A DNA stretch of 64,000 nucleotides from Agromyces sp. H66 (GTDB lineage: Bacteria > Actinomycetota > Actinomycetes > Actinomycetales > Microbacteriaceae). The notes beneath the pieces are model-generated. The model did not search any database, was not told the origin of the DNA, and was given only the letters and a program-made list of their open reading frames with translations. The translations under genes and the position numbers were made by a program. Below are positions 33,307 to 40,938 of this stretch, piece after piece. The stretch lies in the NCBI RefSeq assembly GCF_004959775.1, contig NZ_SJZG01000009.1, forward strand, positions 1-64,000. Direction: 5' to 3'. The stretch's first letter is position 1. Each line of letters starts with the position of its first letter.

Positions 33307-34296
33307 CTACGAGCGAGCGGATGCCGCGAGCCCGAGTCCGTCGACGAGCTCCTCCACGTGGCGCGCGATCTGGTCGCGGATCGCTCGCACCTCTTCGATC
33401 GAGCGGCCGGCCGGGTCGCCGATCTTCCAGTCCAGGTAGCGACGACCGGGGTACACGGGACACGCGTCGCCGCACCCCATGGTGACCACGACGTCGGCGG
33501 CCTGCACGACTTCGTCGGTGAGCGGCTTCGGGAACTCGCTCACGATTGGCACGTCGATCTCGTCGAGCACGCGCACGACGAGATCGTCGATGGTCGCGGC
33601 GGGCTGTGAGCCGGCGGTGCGCACGTGCACGCGATCGCCCGCCCTTCGTCGTAGCAGGCCCGCGGCGAGCTGCGAGCGTCCAGAGTTCTGCACGCACACG
33701 AAGAGCACTTCCGGTGTGCCGGTGAGGTCGAACCCCTGCGCGGCGGCGAGCGCAGCCAGACGCTCGCTCGCGAACCGGCTGGTGAGCGACGGCAGGTGCC
33801 GCGTGGTCTTGGCGCGGGCTCGCAGCAGGTCGTAGCTCTCGGCGACGTACCGCTCCACCGTCTCGTGGGAGAAATGGGCGCTGAAGCGATACGCCAACCG
33901 GTCGGCCGTGCGCCGAATGGGCACGGGCACGTCGGCGATGGCGGTCGCCGACGCCGGCGAGGACGTCGACGGCTTCACGTAGGCGGACTTGCCCGCGAGC
34001 AGCCGCCCGAACCGCACCCACGCGTCGGGCGATGGCGTGAACCGCACGTCGGTGCCGCCGGGCAGGCTGACGACGAGGACCGCCGCAGCCAGAGCCTCGA
34101 GGTGCGCGGCCACCACGGGCACGTCCAGCTCGACGAGCGCGGCGATCGACGGCACGGTGTTCTCAGCATCGGGCCGGTTGGCGAGCACGCTCATGATGCG
34201 AAGCCGGTCGGGGTCGGCGAGCGCCGCCACCTGGGTGGCGCGTTCGAGGGCGCCCGCGGCGTCGAGGGGCGCCGGCCGGTCGGACGGCGCGGTCAC
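33307..34296 (-). CDS. Second winged-helix/arsenate reductase fusion
   Basis: The 329-aa product repeats the architecture of the 23661 gene: winged helix (residues 15-100, QVAALADPDRLRIMSVLANR and VPVVAAHLEALAAAVLV), helical domain (about 128-185, ETVERYVAESYDLLRARAK), and LMW phosphatase domain with CX5R Cys201-Arg207 (CVQNSGRS) and MGCGDACPVYPGRRYLDW. The winged helix is diverged: its recognition helix lacks QPTVSHH and it has no cysteine, so DNA binding may be weakened. It starts three bases after arsR (34300) and shares its transcript. Confidence 0.87.
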   Translation of the reverse strand: MTAPSDRPAPLDAAGALERATQVAALADPDRLRIMSVLANRPDAENTVPSIAALVELDVPVVAAHLEALAAAVLVVSLPGGTDVRFTPSPDAWVRFGRLLAGKSAYVKPSTSSPASATAIADVPVPIRRTADRLAYRFSAHFSHETVERYVAESYDLLRARAKTTRHLPSLTSRFASERLAALAAAQGFDLTGTPEVLFVCVQNSGRSQLAAGLLRRRAGDRVHVRTAGSQPAATIDDLVVRVLDEIDVPIVSEFPKPLTDEVVQAADVVVTMGCGDACPVYPGRRYLDWKIGDPAGRSIEEVRAIRDQIARHVEELVDGLGLAASARS

Positions 34297-34299
34297 CGT

Positions 34300-34632
34300 T
34301 CAGCCCAGGAGGTCGTCGATCTCCGCGATGCGGTCGGGTGCGACCGAGTACCACGCGAACTTGCCACGCTGTTCCCGCACCACGAGTCCGTCGTCGGACA
34401 TGAGCCGGAGGTGGTGGCTGATCGTCGGCTGGCGAAGTCCGATGCGCTCCGCGAGCTCGCCGCTGGTGGCTTCGCCATCGGGCGAGCTGCGGATGATGCT
34501 GAGCAACTGCAGCCGGGTCGGGTCCGCGACGGCGCGCAGCGTGCGGGCGAGCGACTCGGCCGCCGCGCGGTCGAGCCGAGGTCCGGCGGGTTCTCGGGAG
34601 ACTCCGGGCACATCGCTCGCTGCTGCCGCCAT
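34300..34632 (-). CDS. Cysteine-free ArsR family regulator
   Basis: The 110-aa product is a compact ArsR winged helix: LRAVADPTRLQLLSIIRSSP, IGLRQPTISHHLRLMSDDGL, and wing RGKFAWYSVAP. It contains no cysteine at all, so it cannot use the CxC As(III) site and probably senses another signal or another ligand set. TAGACT lies seven bases before ATG 34632. A family-2 operator is at 34684-34699. It heads a two-gene unit with the reductase fusion and is the best candidate to bind all four family-2 sites. Confidence 0.9.
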   Translation of the reverse strand: MAAAASDVPGVSREPAGPRLDRAAAESLARTLRAVADPTRLQLLSIIRSSPDGEATSGELAERIGLRQPTISHHLRLMSDDGLVVREQRGKFAWYSVAPDRIAEIDDLLG

Positions 34633-34683
34633 GCGCCGGAGTCTAGCCGAGGCGTGCAAACGGCCATCATCCCGCTCCAAATC

Positions 34684-34699
34684 ATAGATGGTTATCTAT
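34684..34699. promoter_or_regulatory. Family-2 operator upstream of the cysteine-free arsR
   Basis: ATAGATGGTTATCTAT is a 6-4-6 dyad (flanked by C and G to 34683-34700). On the minus strand TATGAT at its edge could be a -10, preceded by TAGCATTCCC as at the aquaporin operator. This would give a leadered mRNA; the TAGACT box at 34640-34645 offers a leaderless alternative. Confidence 0.65.
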
Positions 34700-34751
34700 G
34701 GGAATGCTACGGCCGAGGCATCCGCGGGTCAAACGCAGCGCGGAACCGGCC

Positions 34752-35411
34752 TCACCACGCCCCGAACGAGTCGTCGAGCTCGTCGCGCTCCTCGCGCCGG
34801 CGCACCACTTCGCGGAGGTCGCGCTCGAGGTCGAGCGACACCTCGCGCATGCGCTCGTCGCGCTCGCGCAGATAGGCCTCGTCGATCTCGATCTCGGGCC
34901 ACTCCCGGGCGAGCCGCTGCTCGATCACCCCCGCGAGCTCGCTCCACGCGTCGTCACGGGCACGTTCGGCGAACTCGGCGAGGTAGTCGGGATCGCCCCG
35001 CAGTTCCGAAAGGCGCGCGGCGACGGCCTCGTTCACGCGTTCGCGGAGCCGCAGGTTCCACGAGTCGGTGCGGTGGTAGTCGTGCTGATGGCGCGCGCGG
35101 CCCTCGCGCCGGGCGGCCTCCTCGCGCTCGTGCGCCGACCACTCGGCGACCTCGTCCATCTCCTGCACGAGTTCGTGCAGCACCTCGCGGGCCGCCGCGG
35201 CGGCCCGGTCGGCGTCGTACGGTTCCTCGCCGCGCAACGCCATCACGATGATGCGGTTCTTCAGCGCCATGCGGGCCGCCGACTCCGCGACGAGCAACCC
35301 CTCGGCGAAGGACTCCTCGAACGTGAGGGGTTCGGGCTCGGGCAGCTTCGCGCGGTCGAACGGCGCGAACTTGGCGCCCCTGCGCTTGCGCCGCCACTGC
35401 CAGATGGGCAT
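34752..35411 (-). CDS. Highly charged helical protein of unknown function
   Basis: The 219-aa product starts MPIWQWRRKRRGAKFAPFDR and is dominated by Glu/Arg/Ala helices (for example EEAARREGRARHQHDYHRTD and LERDLREVVRRREERDELDD), which predicts long amphipathic or coiled-coil helices. No signal or membrane segment is seen. I recognise no family. GAGAGGCGAG lies upstream of the ATG. It is divergent from the GIY-YIG-like gene with 118 bases between. Confidence 0.75.
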   Translation of the reverse strand: MPIWQWRRKRRGAKFAPFDRAKLPEPEPLTFEESFAEGLLVAESAARMALKNRIIVMALRGEEPYDADRAAAAAREVLHELVQEMDEVAEWSAHEREEAARREGRARHQHDYHRTDSWNLRLRERVNEAVAARLSELRGDPDYLAEFAERARDDAWSELAGVIEQRLAREWPEIEIDEAYLRERDERMREVSLDLERDLREVVRRREERDELDDSFGAW

Positions 35412-35517
35412 CCGCTGCTCGCCTCTCGCCTCGAACGTCCGTGTCCGCCGCCGCCGTGCGGTCGGAGATCGAGCCTATCGCGAGGCCCGGCCGGGAGGCC
35501 CTGTCAGCGGACGCGCG

Positions 35518-35529
35518 TAGCCTGCCCCC
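35518..35529 (+). promoter_or_regulatory. Leaderless -10 box for the GIY-YIG-like gene
   Basis: TAGCCT (35518-35523) is followed by six bases and the ATG at 35530. No ribosome site is present, supporting a leaderless transcript. Confidence 0.5.
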
Positions 35530-36114
35530 ATGGGTGAGGTCGGAGTCGACGGATGCCGCTGCGTCGTCGTCCTGGCCGACGGTCGCGCCTGTGCGCAGCC
35601 CGTCGAGGCCGGCGCTCCCGTGAGCCTCTGCACCGAGCACCTGCTCGTCGCCCACGACTGGGTCGCACGTGAAGCAGGAGTCACCGACCTGCTGCCGGCA
35701 CCCTGCGCGGCGTGCGGCTCCCCGGTCGGCGTGCGGTACCCGTCGGGATGGGTCTGCGCCGAGTGCGAGTGGCGGGTCGGCGACCGGCCCGACGACGAAC
35801 TCGTGCGGCCGGTGGTCGAGGTGGTCTACTACATCCGGTATCGCGACCAGGTGAAGATCGGTACGTCGATGAACCCGCGCCTGCGCCTCGCGACGCTCCC
35901 CCACGACGAGGTGCTCGCGTTCGAGCGCGGCGGGCGGGCCCTCGAACAGCGCCGGCACGCGCAGTTCGCCGCTCACCGATACGCGGGCACCGAGTGGTTC
36001 GCCGTGCACGACGCACTGCTCGCGCACGTCGACGAGTTGCGTGAGGGCGTCGACGACCCGTGGTCGCAGTACGGCCGTTGGCTGAGCCGGGCGCTCGCGC
36101 GGGGCGGGGCGTAG
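35530..36114 (+). CDS. Zinc-ribbon plus GIY-YIG/T5orf172-like domain protein
   Basis: The 194-aa product has two cysteine clusters, CRCVVVLADGRACAQP with a CTEHLLVAHDW follow-up, and CAACGSP with CAEC, that can form one or two zinc ribbons (residues 10-82). The C-terminal half reads VYYIRYRDQVKIGTSMNPRL, then ALEQRRHAQFAAHRYAGTEWF, matching the T5orf172/Mug113 branch of the GIY-YIG fold (YYIR for GIY, VKIGTS for YIG, Arg, His and Glu in place). A nuclease or nicking activity is possible but members of this branch also occur in non-catalytic contexts. Confidence 0.75.
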   Translation: MGEVGVDGCRCVVVLADGRACAQPVEAGAPVSLCTEHLLVAHDWVAREAGVTDLLPAPCAACGSPVGVRYPSGWVCAECEWRVGDRPDDELVRPVVEVVYYIRYRDQVKIGTSMNPRLRLATLPHDEVLAFERGGRALEQRRHAQFAAHRYAGTEWFAVHDALLAHVDELREGVDDPWSQYGRWLSRALARGGA

Positions 36115-36154
36115 CGCCGCCCGCTTGCCGACGCGCGCCGGCGAGTGCGGCCGG

Positions 36155-36751
36155 TCAGCTCGCGGTCAGCGCCGCGGCGCCGAACGACACCGCGAACTGC
36201 ACGCACCACAGGTCGACCGTGGGGTACGCCGACAGGTCGACGTCGGCCGGGATGTCGTAGACCTGGTTGCCCTGGTTGCCCTTGATCAGCCCGAGGTCGA
36301 CGTACGGGTGCCCGCCCGCGGTGAACCAGCCGTCGAAGCCCTCGACCACGGGACCCGCGCTCAGCCATACGTGCACGTCGGGGCCGTTCGTGGTGTCGAG
36401 GTTCTCGATCGCGAGCTGGCGCGAGCCGTCGGGCAGTCGGATCACGCGCACCGTGCCGGTGGTCTCGTGCTCGTGGCTGATCAGCGTGCCTCGCGACAGC
36501 TCCACGGGACCGGCGGGCGGTGGCGGCGTCGACGGCGAGGGGGACTCGCCCGCGGCCGGCGACGCGGTCGCGCCTGCGCTCGGCTCCGACGTGGGGGCCG
36601 CCGACGCGAGCGGGATGTCGTCGTCGACGCGCACGTCCACGAACAGCAACCACGGCTGGAACACGAGCGCTGCGGCGATGGCCAGCGCGACGACCGCGCC
36701 GCCGCCGATCCACCACCAGAGGCGGCGACGCGAGCCCGGGGCATCCGTCAT
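36155..36751 (-). CDS. Membrane-anchored DM13 domain protein
   Basis: The 198-aa product has one membrane anchor (residues 11-31), a Ser/Pro/Thr-rich extracytoplasmic linker, and a C-terminal DM13 domain from about 80 (GTLISHEHETTGTVRVIRLP, LAIENLDTTNGPDVHVWLSA, LGLIKGNQGNQVYDIPADVD). The domain ends with a conserved Trp-Cys (VDLWCVQF), a proposed redox or metal-binding site. It should face outside. GAGGAG precedes the ATG; the next gene upstream (36761) ends nine bases before it. Confidence 0.88.
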   Translation of the reverse strand: MTDAPGSRRRLWWWIGGGAVVALAIAAALVFQPWLLFVDVRVDDDIPLASAAPTSEPSAGATASPAAGESPSPSTPPPPAGPVELSRGTLISHEHETTGTVRVIRLPDGSRQLAIENLDTTNGPDVHVWLSAGPVVEGFDGWFTAGGHPYVDLGLIKGNQGNQVYDIPADVDLSAYPTVDLWCVQFAVSFGAAALTAS

Positions 36752-36760
36752 CGTCGCTCC

Positions 36761-37678
36761 TCAGATTCCGGGATCGAACCCGGCGACGTGACCGTCGCCC
36801 GGCACGAACTTCACGACCAGGCTGCAGTCCTTGTCGCCATAGCCCTCGTCGATGAGCTGGTCGAACTCCTGCAGGGCGAGCCGCGCCGCGGGCATGTTCA
36901 GCCCCGCCTGCTCACCCGCGGCGACGGCGAATGCGAGGTCCTTGTCGGCGAGCTGCGTCGTGAACGTCGCGTCGAAGTTGCGGTTCGCCGGACTCGTCGG
37001 TACCACGCCGGGCACGGGGTACCACGTGCGCAGCGGCCACGAGTCGCCCGACGAGACCGAGGCGACCTTGAAGAACGTCTCGGGGTCGAGCCCGAGACGG
37101 GCCGCGAGTTGCGTGCCCTCGGCGACGCCGAGGAGCGAGACGAAGAGCATGAGGTTGTTCGCGAGCTTCGCCGCGATGCCCATGGTCGGCCCGCCGACCT
37201 GGAACACGTGCCCGGCCATCGGCTCGACGAGCCCGGCCGCCTCGGCCACCGACGCCTCGTCGCCGCCGAGCATGAAGGTGAGGGAACCGGCGTGCGCCCC
37301 CGCGATGCCGCCCGAGATCGGCGAGTCGACGAACCGGAAGCCCCGCTCGGCCGCGCCCTCGTGGCACCAACGGGACGTCGCGACATCCACCGTCGAGGTG
37401 TCGAGCAGCAGCGCCGAGGTGGGCGCGCTCGCCCAGATGCCGTCGTCGCCGCCGTACACCGCCCGCACGTGCTCGTTGCGCGGCAACGAGGTGAAGACCG
37501 CATCGACGCCCCGCACCGCCTCGGCGACCGAGTCGGTGAGCTGCACGCCGCGCTCGGCGGCCGCGGTGCGCGCCTCGGCGACCGGGTCGACGCCGCGCAC
37601 GGTGTGCCCGGCATCGACGAGGTGCCCCGACATCGGCCCGCCCATGTTGCCCAACCCGATCCAGGCGATGGTCGCCAT
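36761..37678 (-). CDS. mmsB: 3-hydroxyisobutyrate dehydrogenase-like NAD(P)-dependent oxidoreductase
   Basis: The 305-aa product has the N-terminal Rossmann motif IAWIGLGNMGGPMSGHL, substrate loop FVDSPISGGIAGAHAGSL, and the catalytic lysine Lys171 in GIAAKLANNLM. These define beta-hydroxyacid dehydrogenases of the 3-hydroxyisobutyrate type, used in valine breakdown. No other valine genes are adjacent, so a different beta-hydroxyacid substrate is possible. GGGAGGGG precedes the ATG at 37678. It is followed by the DM13 gene. Confidence 0.9.
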   Translation of the reverse strand: MATIAWIGLGNMGGPMSGHLVDAGHTVRGVDPVAEARTAAAERGVQLTDSVAEAVRGVDAVFTSLPRNEHVRAVYGGDDGIWASAPTSALLLDTSTVDVATSRWCHEGAAERGFRFVDSPISGGIAGAHAGSLTFMLGGDEASVAEAAGLVEPMAGHVFQVGGPTMGIAAKLANNLMLFVSLLGVAEGTQLAARLGLDPETFFKVASVSSGDSWPLRTWYPVPGVVPTSPANRNFDATFTTQLADKDLAFAVAAGEQAGLNMPAARLALQEFDQLIDEGYGDKDCSLVVKFVPGDGHVAGFDPGI

Positions 37679-37828
37679 GGCCCCTCCCGACGTCGTCGAC
37701 GCGAAGCGCGTGCGCTACGGGACCGACCGGTGCCCGCGCCTCCCACGATACGGACGCGTCAACGGGCGGGCAACGGAACCGGATGACGGAACGATGACGG
37801 ATGCGCGAGGCCTGCATCAGAACCGGAC

Positions 37829-38185
37829 TCAGCTCGACGGGCCGAGCGGCCCGGGGCCCGCCGCCTCGCCACCGGTCGCTGCGGGCTCCCTGAGCTCGAC
37901 GAAGATGACGTGCGTCTCGGTGTCGCCGATGTTCTCGCCGCTGTGCTCCTGCGCGCCGAGCCACCTCGCCGCGCCAACCGGCAGCTCGACCTCGGCGACG
38001 CGATCGTCGACGGTGAGTCGGCGGCGGAAGGAGCTCAGCGTGACCATGACGCTGTCGGGGTGGCGGTGCGGCGTGGTCTTCGCGCCGGGCGCGTCCCGGT
38101 ATTCGAGCACGCGCACGCGGTCGTTCTCGAAGACCACCCGGTAGAGATCGGCATTCGTGACCGTCGGGTCCTGCGAGGCATCCAT
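37829..38185 (-). CDS. Small cupin-fold protein
   Basis: The 118-aa product has the cupin pattern VLEYRDAPGAKTTPHRHPDS with HRH metal ligands and a second half VRWLGAQEHSGENIGD-like segment (GAARWLGAQEHSGENIGDTE in parts). Such small cupins bind a metal and may be sensors or enzymes; function unknown. TACCGT six bases before the ATG at 38185 gives a leaderless geometry. The Gly/Pro-rich last 20 residues look disordered. Confidence 0.82.
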   Translation of the reverse strand: MDASQDPTVTNADLYRVVFENDRVRVLEYRDAPGAKTTPHRHPDSVMVTLSSFRRRLTVDDRVAEVELPVGAARWLGAQEHSGENIGDTETHVIFVELREPAATGGEAAGPGPLGPSS

Positions 38186-38260
38186 GGGCGCACGGTACAC
38201 CCGACCGCGGAAGCCGCGCGATCCCGTCGAGAGCATCGACTCTACGCGGGATGTCGCGTC

Positions 38261-38327
38261 CGCTGCGCCACGAGTGCGCGCTCTGCGCCATTCTGGCTGG
38301 CGCAGAGGGCGCCGAAGTGGCGCAGCG
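38261..38327. repeat. Nested intergenic palindrome, family C copy 2
   Basis: Outer arms CGCTGCGCCAC (38261-38271) and GTGGCGCAGCG (38317-38327) enclose inner arms CTCTGCGCCA (38281-38290) and TGGCGCAGAG (38298-38307). It shares TGCGCCACNNGTGCGC with the element at 15144. It lies just after the minus-strand EamA gene and probably terminates it. Confidence 0.65.
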
Positions 38328-38340
38328 GAGCGGTGGCGGG

Positions 38341-39267
38341 CTACGCCATGCCCTCCGCGGTCTGCTCGAGGTCGCTCTTCGGGCGCTCGCGCTGGGTCGC
38401 GATCGCCGTGCCCGCCGCACCGCACACCACGCCGATGGCGATCACCTCCAGGAGGGTGAACGTCTCCGACAGCACCAGCCAGCCGAACACCGCCGCGATC
38501 ACCGGCCCGAAGCTCGTGATGATCGCGTAGAGCCGCGAGGTGATACGCCGCAGGATGAACGTGTCGAGGCTGTACGGCAGCGCCGACGAGAGCACGCCCA
38601 CGCCGACGAGCAGGCCCGCGACCCGCCAGTCGATCGCCGCCGGGTCGAACGTCGCGATCGCGAACGGCAGCAGCAGCGCGAGGCTCACGATGCTCGCGAC
38701 CGTGAGTCCCTCGAGGCCGGGCAGTCCCACCGCCACGCGTCGGGTGAGCACGATGTAGGCGGCCCAGCTCGCCGCGGCCGTCAGGGCGAGTGCCACGCCC
38801 CACGGGTCGATCGCCGAGGCATCCGACGATCCGGGTCCGATGAGCAGCACGACGCCCGCACCCGCGGCGAGCGCGCACGCCACGTCGAGCAGCCGTCGCG
38901 ACGTCGCGAGCGCCAGCGCGAGCGGACCGAGGAACTCGATCGTCGCGGCGATGCCGAGTCCGAGCAGGTGCACCGACTCGTAGAAGCTCAGGTTCATGGC
39001 CGCGAGCACCACGCCCAGGAGCACCGCCGGCCAGAGCCTCCGCCACGTGAGCTCGGCGCGCTTCGGCCGGTAGAACGGCAGCACCGCCACGACCATGACG
39101 AGTTGGCGCACGGCGACGACGACGAACGATCCGACGATCGGGATGACGAGGCCCGCGAGCGACGACCCGAGGTTGATCGACACCTCGGTGCCCAACTGCG
39201 TCGCGGCGCCCGTGAACCGCCGGCGACGGATCGCGGCATCCGTCTGGTCGTGGTCGTCAGGTCGCAC
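38341..39267 (-). CDS. EamA/RhtA-type drug/metabolite exporter
   Basis: The 308-aa product has ten membrane helices in two EamA repeats (ALAATIEFLGPLALALATSR-like block SIAATIEFLGPLAL at the end of repeat one and SALPYSLDTFILRRITSRLY in repeat two). The FLGPLALAL and LPYSLE-like motifs are typical of RhtA threonine/homoserine exporters. The GTG start at 39267 gives a short hydrophilic head. It is convergent with nothing and followed by a hairpin. Substrate not proved. Confidence 0.85.
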   Translation of the reverse strand: MRPDDHDQTDAAIRRRRFTGAATQLGTEVSINLGSSLAGLVIPIVGSFVVVAVRQLVMVVAVLPFYRPKRAELTWRRLWPAVLLGVVLAAMNLSFYESVHLLGLGIAATIEFLGPLALALATSRRLLDVACALAAGAGVVLLIGPGSSDASAIDPWGVALALTAAASWAAYIVLTRRVAVGLPGLEGLTVASIVSLALLLPFAIATFDPAAIDWRVAGLLVGVGVLSSALPYSLDTFILRRITSRLYAIITSFGPVIAAVFGWLVLSETFTLLEVIAIGVVCGAAGTAIATQRERPKSDLEQTAEGMA

Positions 39268-39311
39268 CAGATGACGATACGCGCCCCGGGCGCAGGACGC
39301 GGCATCTACGG

Positions 39312-40853
39312 TCAGCCCGCGAGTTGCTCCCGGAACGCCGGAGGACCACCGGGCACGGCGATGGCGGATGCCGCGGCCGCGACGAATCCGTCGGGACGCA
39401 CAAGGTAGACGAGCGACGGGTCGAGCCGGCCGAACGGGTCGGATGGGAACGCATGCCACTCGAGGCCGAGCGACTCGGCGATCGAGCGCACCTCGCGCTC
39501 ATGCACCCCGTAACCGTGCACCTGCCACGTCATCGAGCGGAGCACGCCGAAGTTGGAGCCCGTCCACTGCAGACGGCGGCCCACGACCGGGTCGCGCCGG
39601 GTTGTGCGGTCGTCGTCGCGAGCCGACATCCGGTAATGCACGCGGGTCTGCGAGATGAAGCCGAAGATGCGCCCGCCCAGCACCCGCGGCAGCAGCCACA
39701 GCACCACCGGCCCCAGCCGCGGCAGTGCCTGCGCACGCAGGAACCGGGCGAACCGGGACTCCGATGTCGCCTCGCTGAAGAGCCGATCGGTCGTGGCGAC
39801 CAGTGTCCGGCCGACGGGGCGCCGCTCGATCTCGTACCGGTCGAGTCGACGATCGGGCATGCCGCCGACGATCACGTCGGCGAGCGCGCACGCGAGGTTG
39901 TGGGCCTCCTGCAGTCCGGTGTTCATGCCCTGGGCGCCCACCGGCGAGTGGATGTGCGCCGCATCGCCGACGATGAAGCAGGGTCCGTCGCGGAATCGCG
40001 CCGCCAGCCGGTGGTGCACCCGGTAGGTGGTGAACCACGAGGCATCCGCGTACTCGACGCCGAACTCGCGGCGCAGGAGCGCGCGCACGTTCGGCTCCGG
40101 GAGCAGGCCGTCGCCGTCGAGGTCGACGTCGCGCACCACGCCGAGGAGCCGCATCCGCCCGCCGCGCATCGGGAACGCGAGCAACACGTGGCGTTCGGTG
40201 AACCGCACGTTGATCGAGCCGTCGACGAGCCCGGTCACGTCGGCGGCATCCGCGATGTAGAACGTGTTCGCATTCGTCACGCCCTCGAACGGAATGCCGA
40301 GCGACTCGCGCACGACGGAATGCGAGCCGTCGGCCCCGACGCAGTAGCGGGCACGCACGATGGTCGCGCCGTCGGGTCCGTCGAGGGTCGCGGTGACGGA
40401 TGCCGCACCGCCGGCGTCGCCGTCGACGACGTCGAGCCGCTCGACCCGGTGCCGCCAGAGCACCTCGCGTCCTGCCTCGGCGAGTACGTCGACGAGCAGC
40501 CGCTCGTTCGCGCTCTGCTCGAACACGGTGATCTCGGTGTACGGCGAGAGGCCCGCGCCGATGCCGCGGAACTCGACCCGGCCGAACGCGCGGCGCCCGG
40601 CGCCCGGCACGATCCCCGTCGCGGGCGACCGCTCGGCGAGCACCCGGTCGACGAGCCCGAGCTGCTCGTAGATCTCCATCGACCTCGCCTGCACGCCCAG
40701 CGCGCGCGACTCGCGCGTCGGGCCGTCCTTGCCGTCGACGATGATCGCGTCGACGCCGAGCTTCGCGAGGCAGGCCGCGAGCATGAGCCCGCTCGGGCCG
40801 GCGCCCACCACGAGCACGTCGGTCCGGAGCTCCTCACCCGCCGCATCGGCCAT
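39312..40853 (-). CDS. FAD-dependent aromatic-ring monooxygenase
   Basis: The 513-aa product has VLVVGAGPSGLMLAACLAKL (FAD Rossmann), the DG motif CVGADGSHSVVRESLG, and GDAAHIHSPVGAQGMNTGLQ (second FAD contact), the order of class A PHBH-like hydroxylases. The C-terminal thioredoxin-like domain seen in phenol hydroxylase relatives is present as VYLVRPDGFVAAAAS. It hydroxylates phenolic compounds using NAD(P)H and oxygen; substrate unknown. It stands alone, divergent from the AI-2E permease gene. Confidence 0.9.
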   Translation of the reverse strand: MADAAGEELRTDVLVVGAGPSGLMLAACLAKLGVDAIIVDGKDGPTRESRALGVQARSMEIYEQLGLVDRVLAERSPATGIVPGAGRRAFGRVEFRGIGAGLSPYTEITVFEQSANERLLVDVLAEAGREVLWRHRVERLDVVDGDAGGAASVTATLDGPDGATIVRARYCVGADGSHSVVRESLGIPFEGVTNANTFYIADAADVTGLVDGSINVRFTERHVLLAFPMRGGRMRLLGVVRDVDLDGDGLLPEPNVRALLRREFGVEYADASWFTTYRVHHRLAARFRDGPCFIVGDAAHIHSPVGAQGMNTGLQEAHNLACALADVIVGGMPDRRLDRYEIERRPVGRTLVATTDRLFSEATSESRFARFLRAQALPRLGPVVLWLLPRVLGGRIFGFISQTRVHYRMSARDDDRTTRRDPVVGRRLQWTGSNFGVLRSMTWQVHGYGVHEREVRSIAESLGLEWHAFPSDPFGRLDPSLVYLVRPDGFVAAAASAIAVPGGPPAFREQLAG

Positions 40854-40938
40854 GCCTCAACTCTCGCACCACGTGGCATCCGCTCGCTATGGTGGGCACG
40901 AGCGCGGGTCGGGGGGCGGCTCGCGGAGCGGAGTCCTC

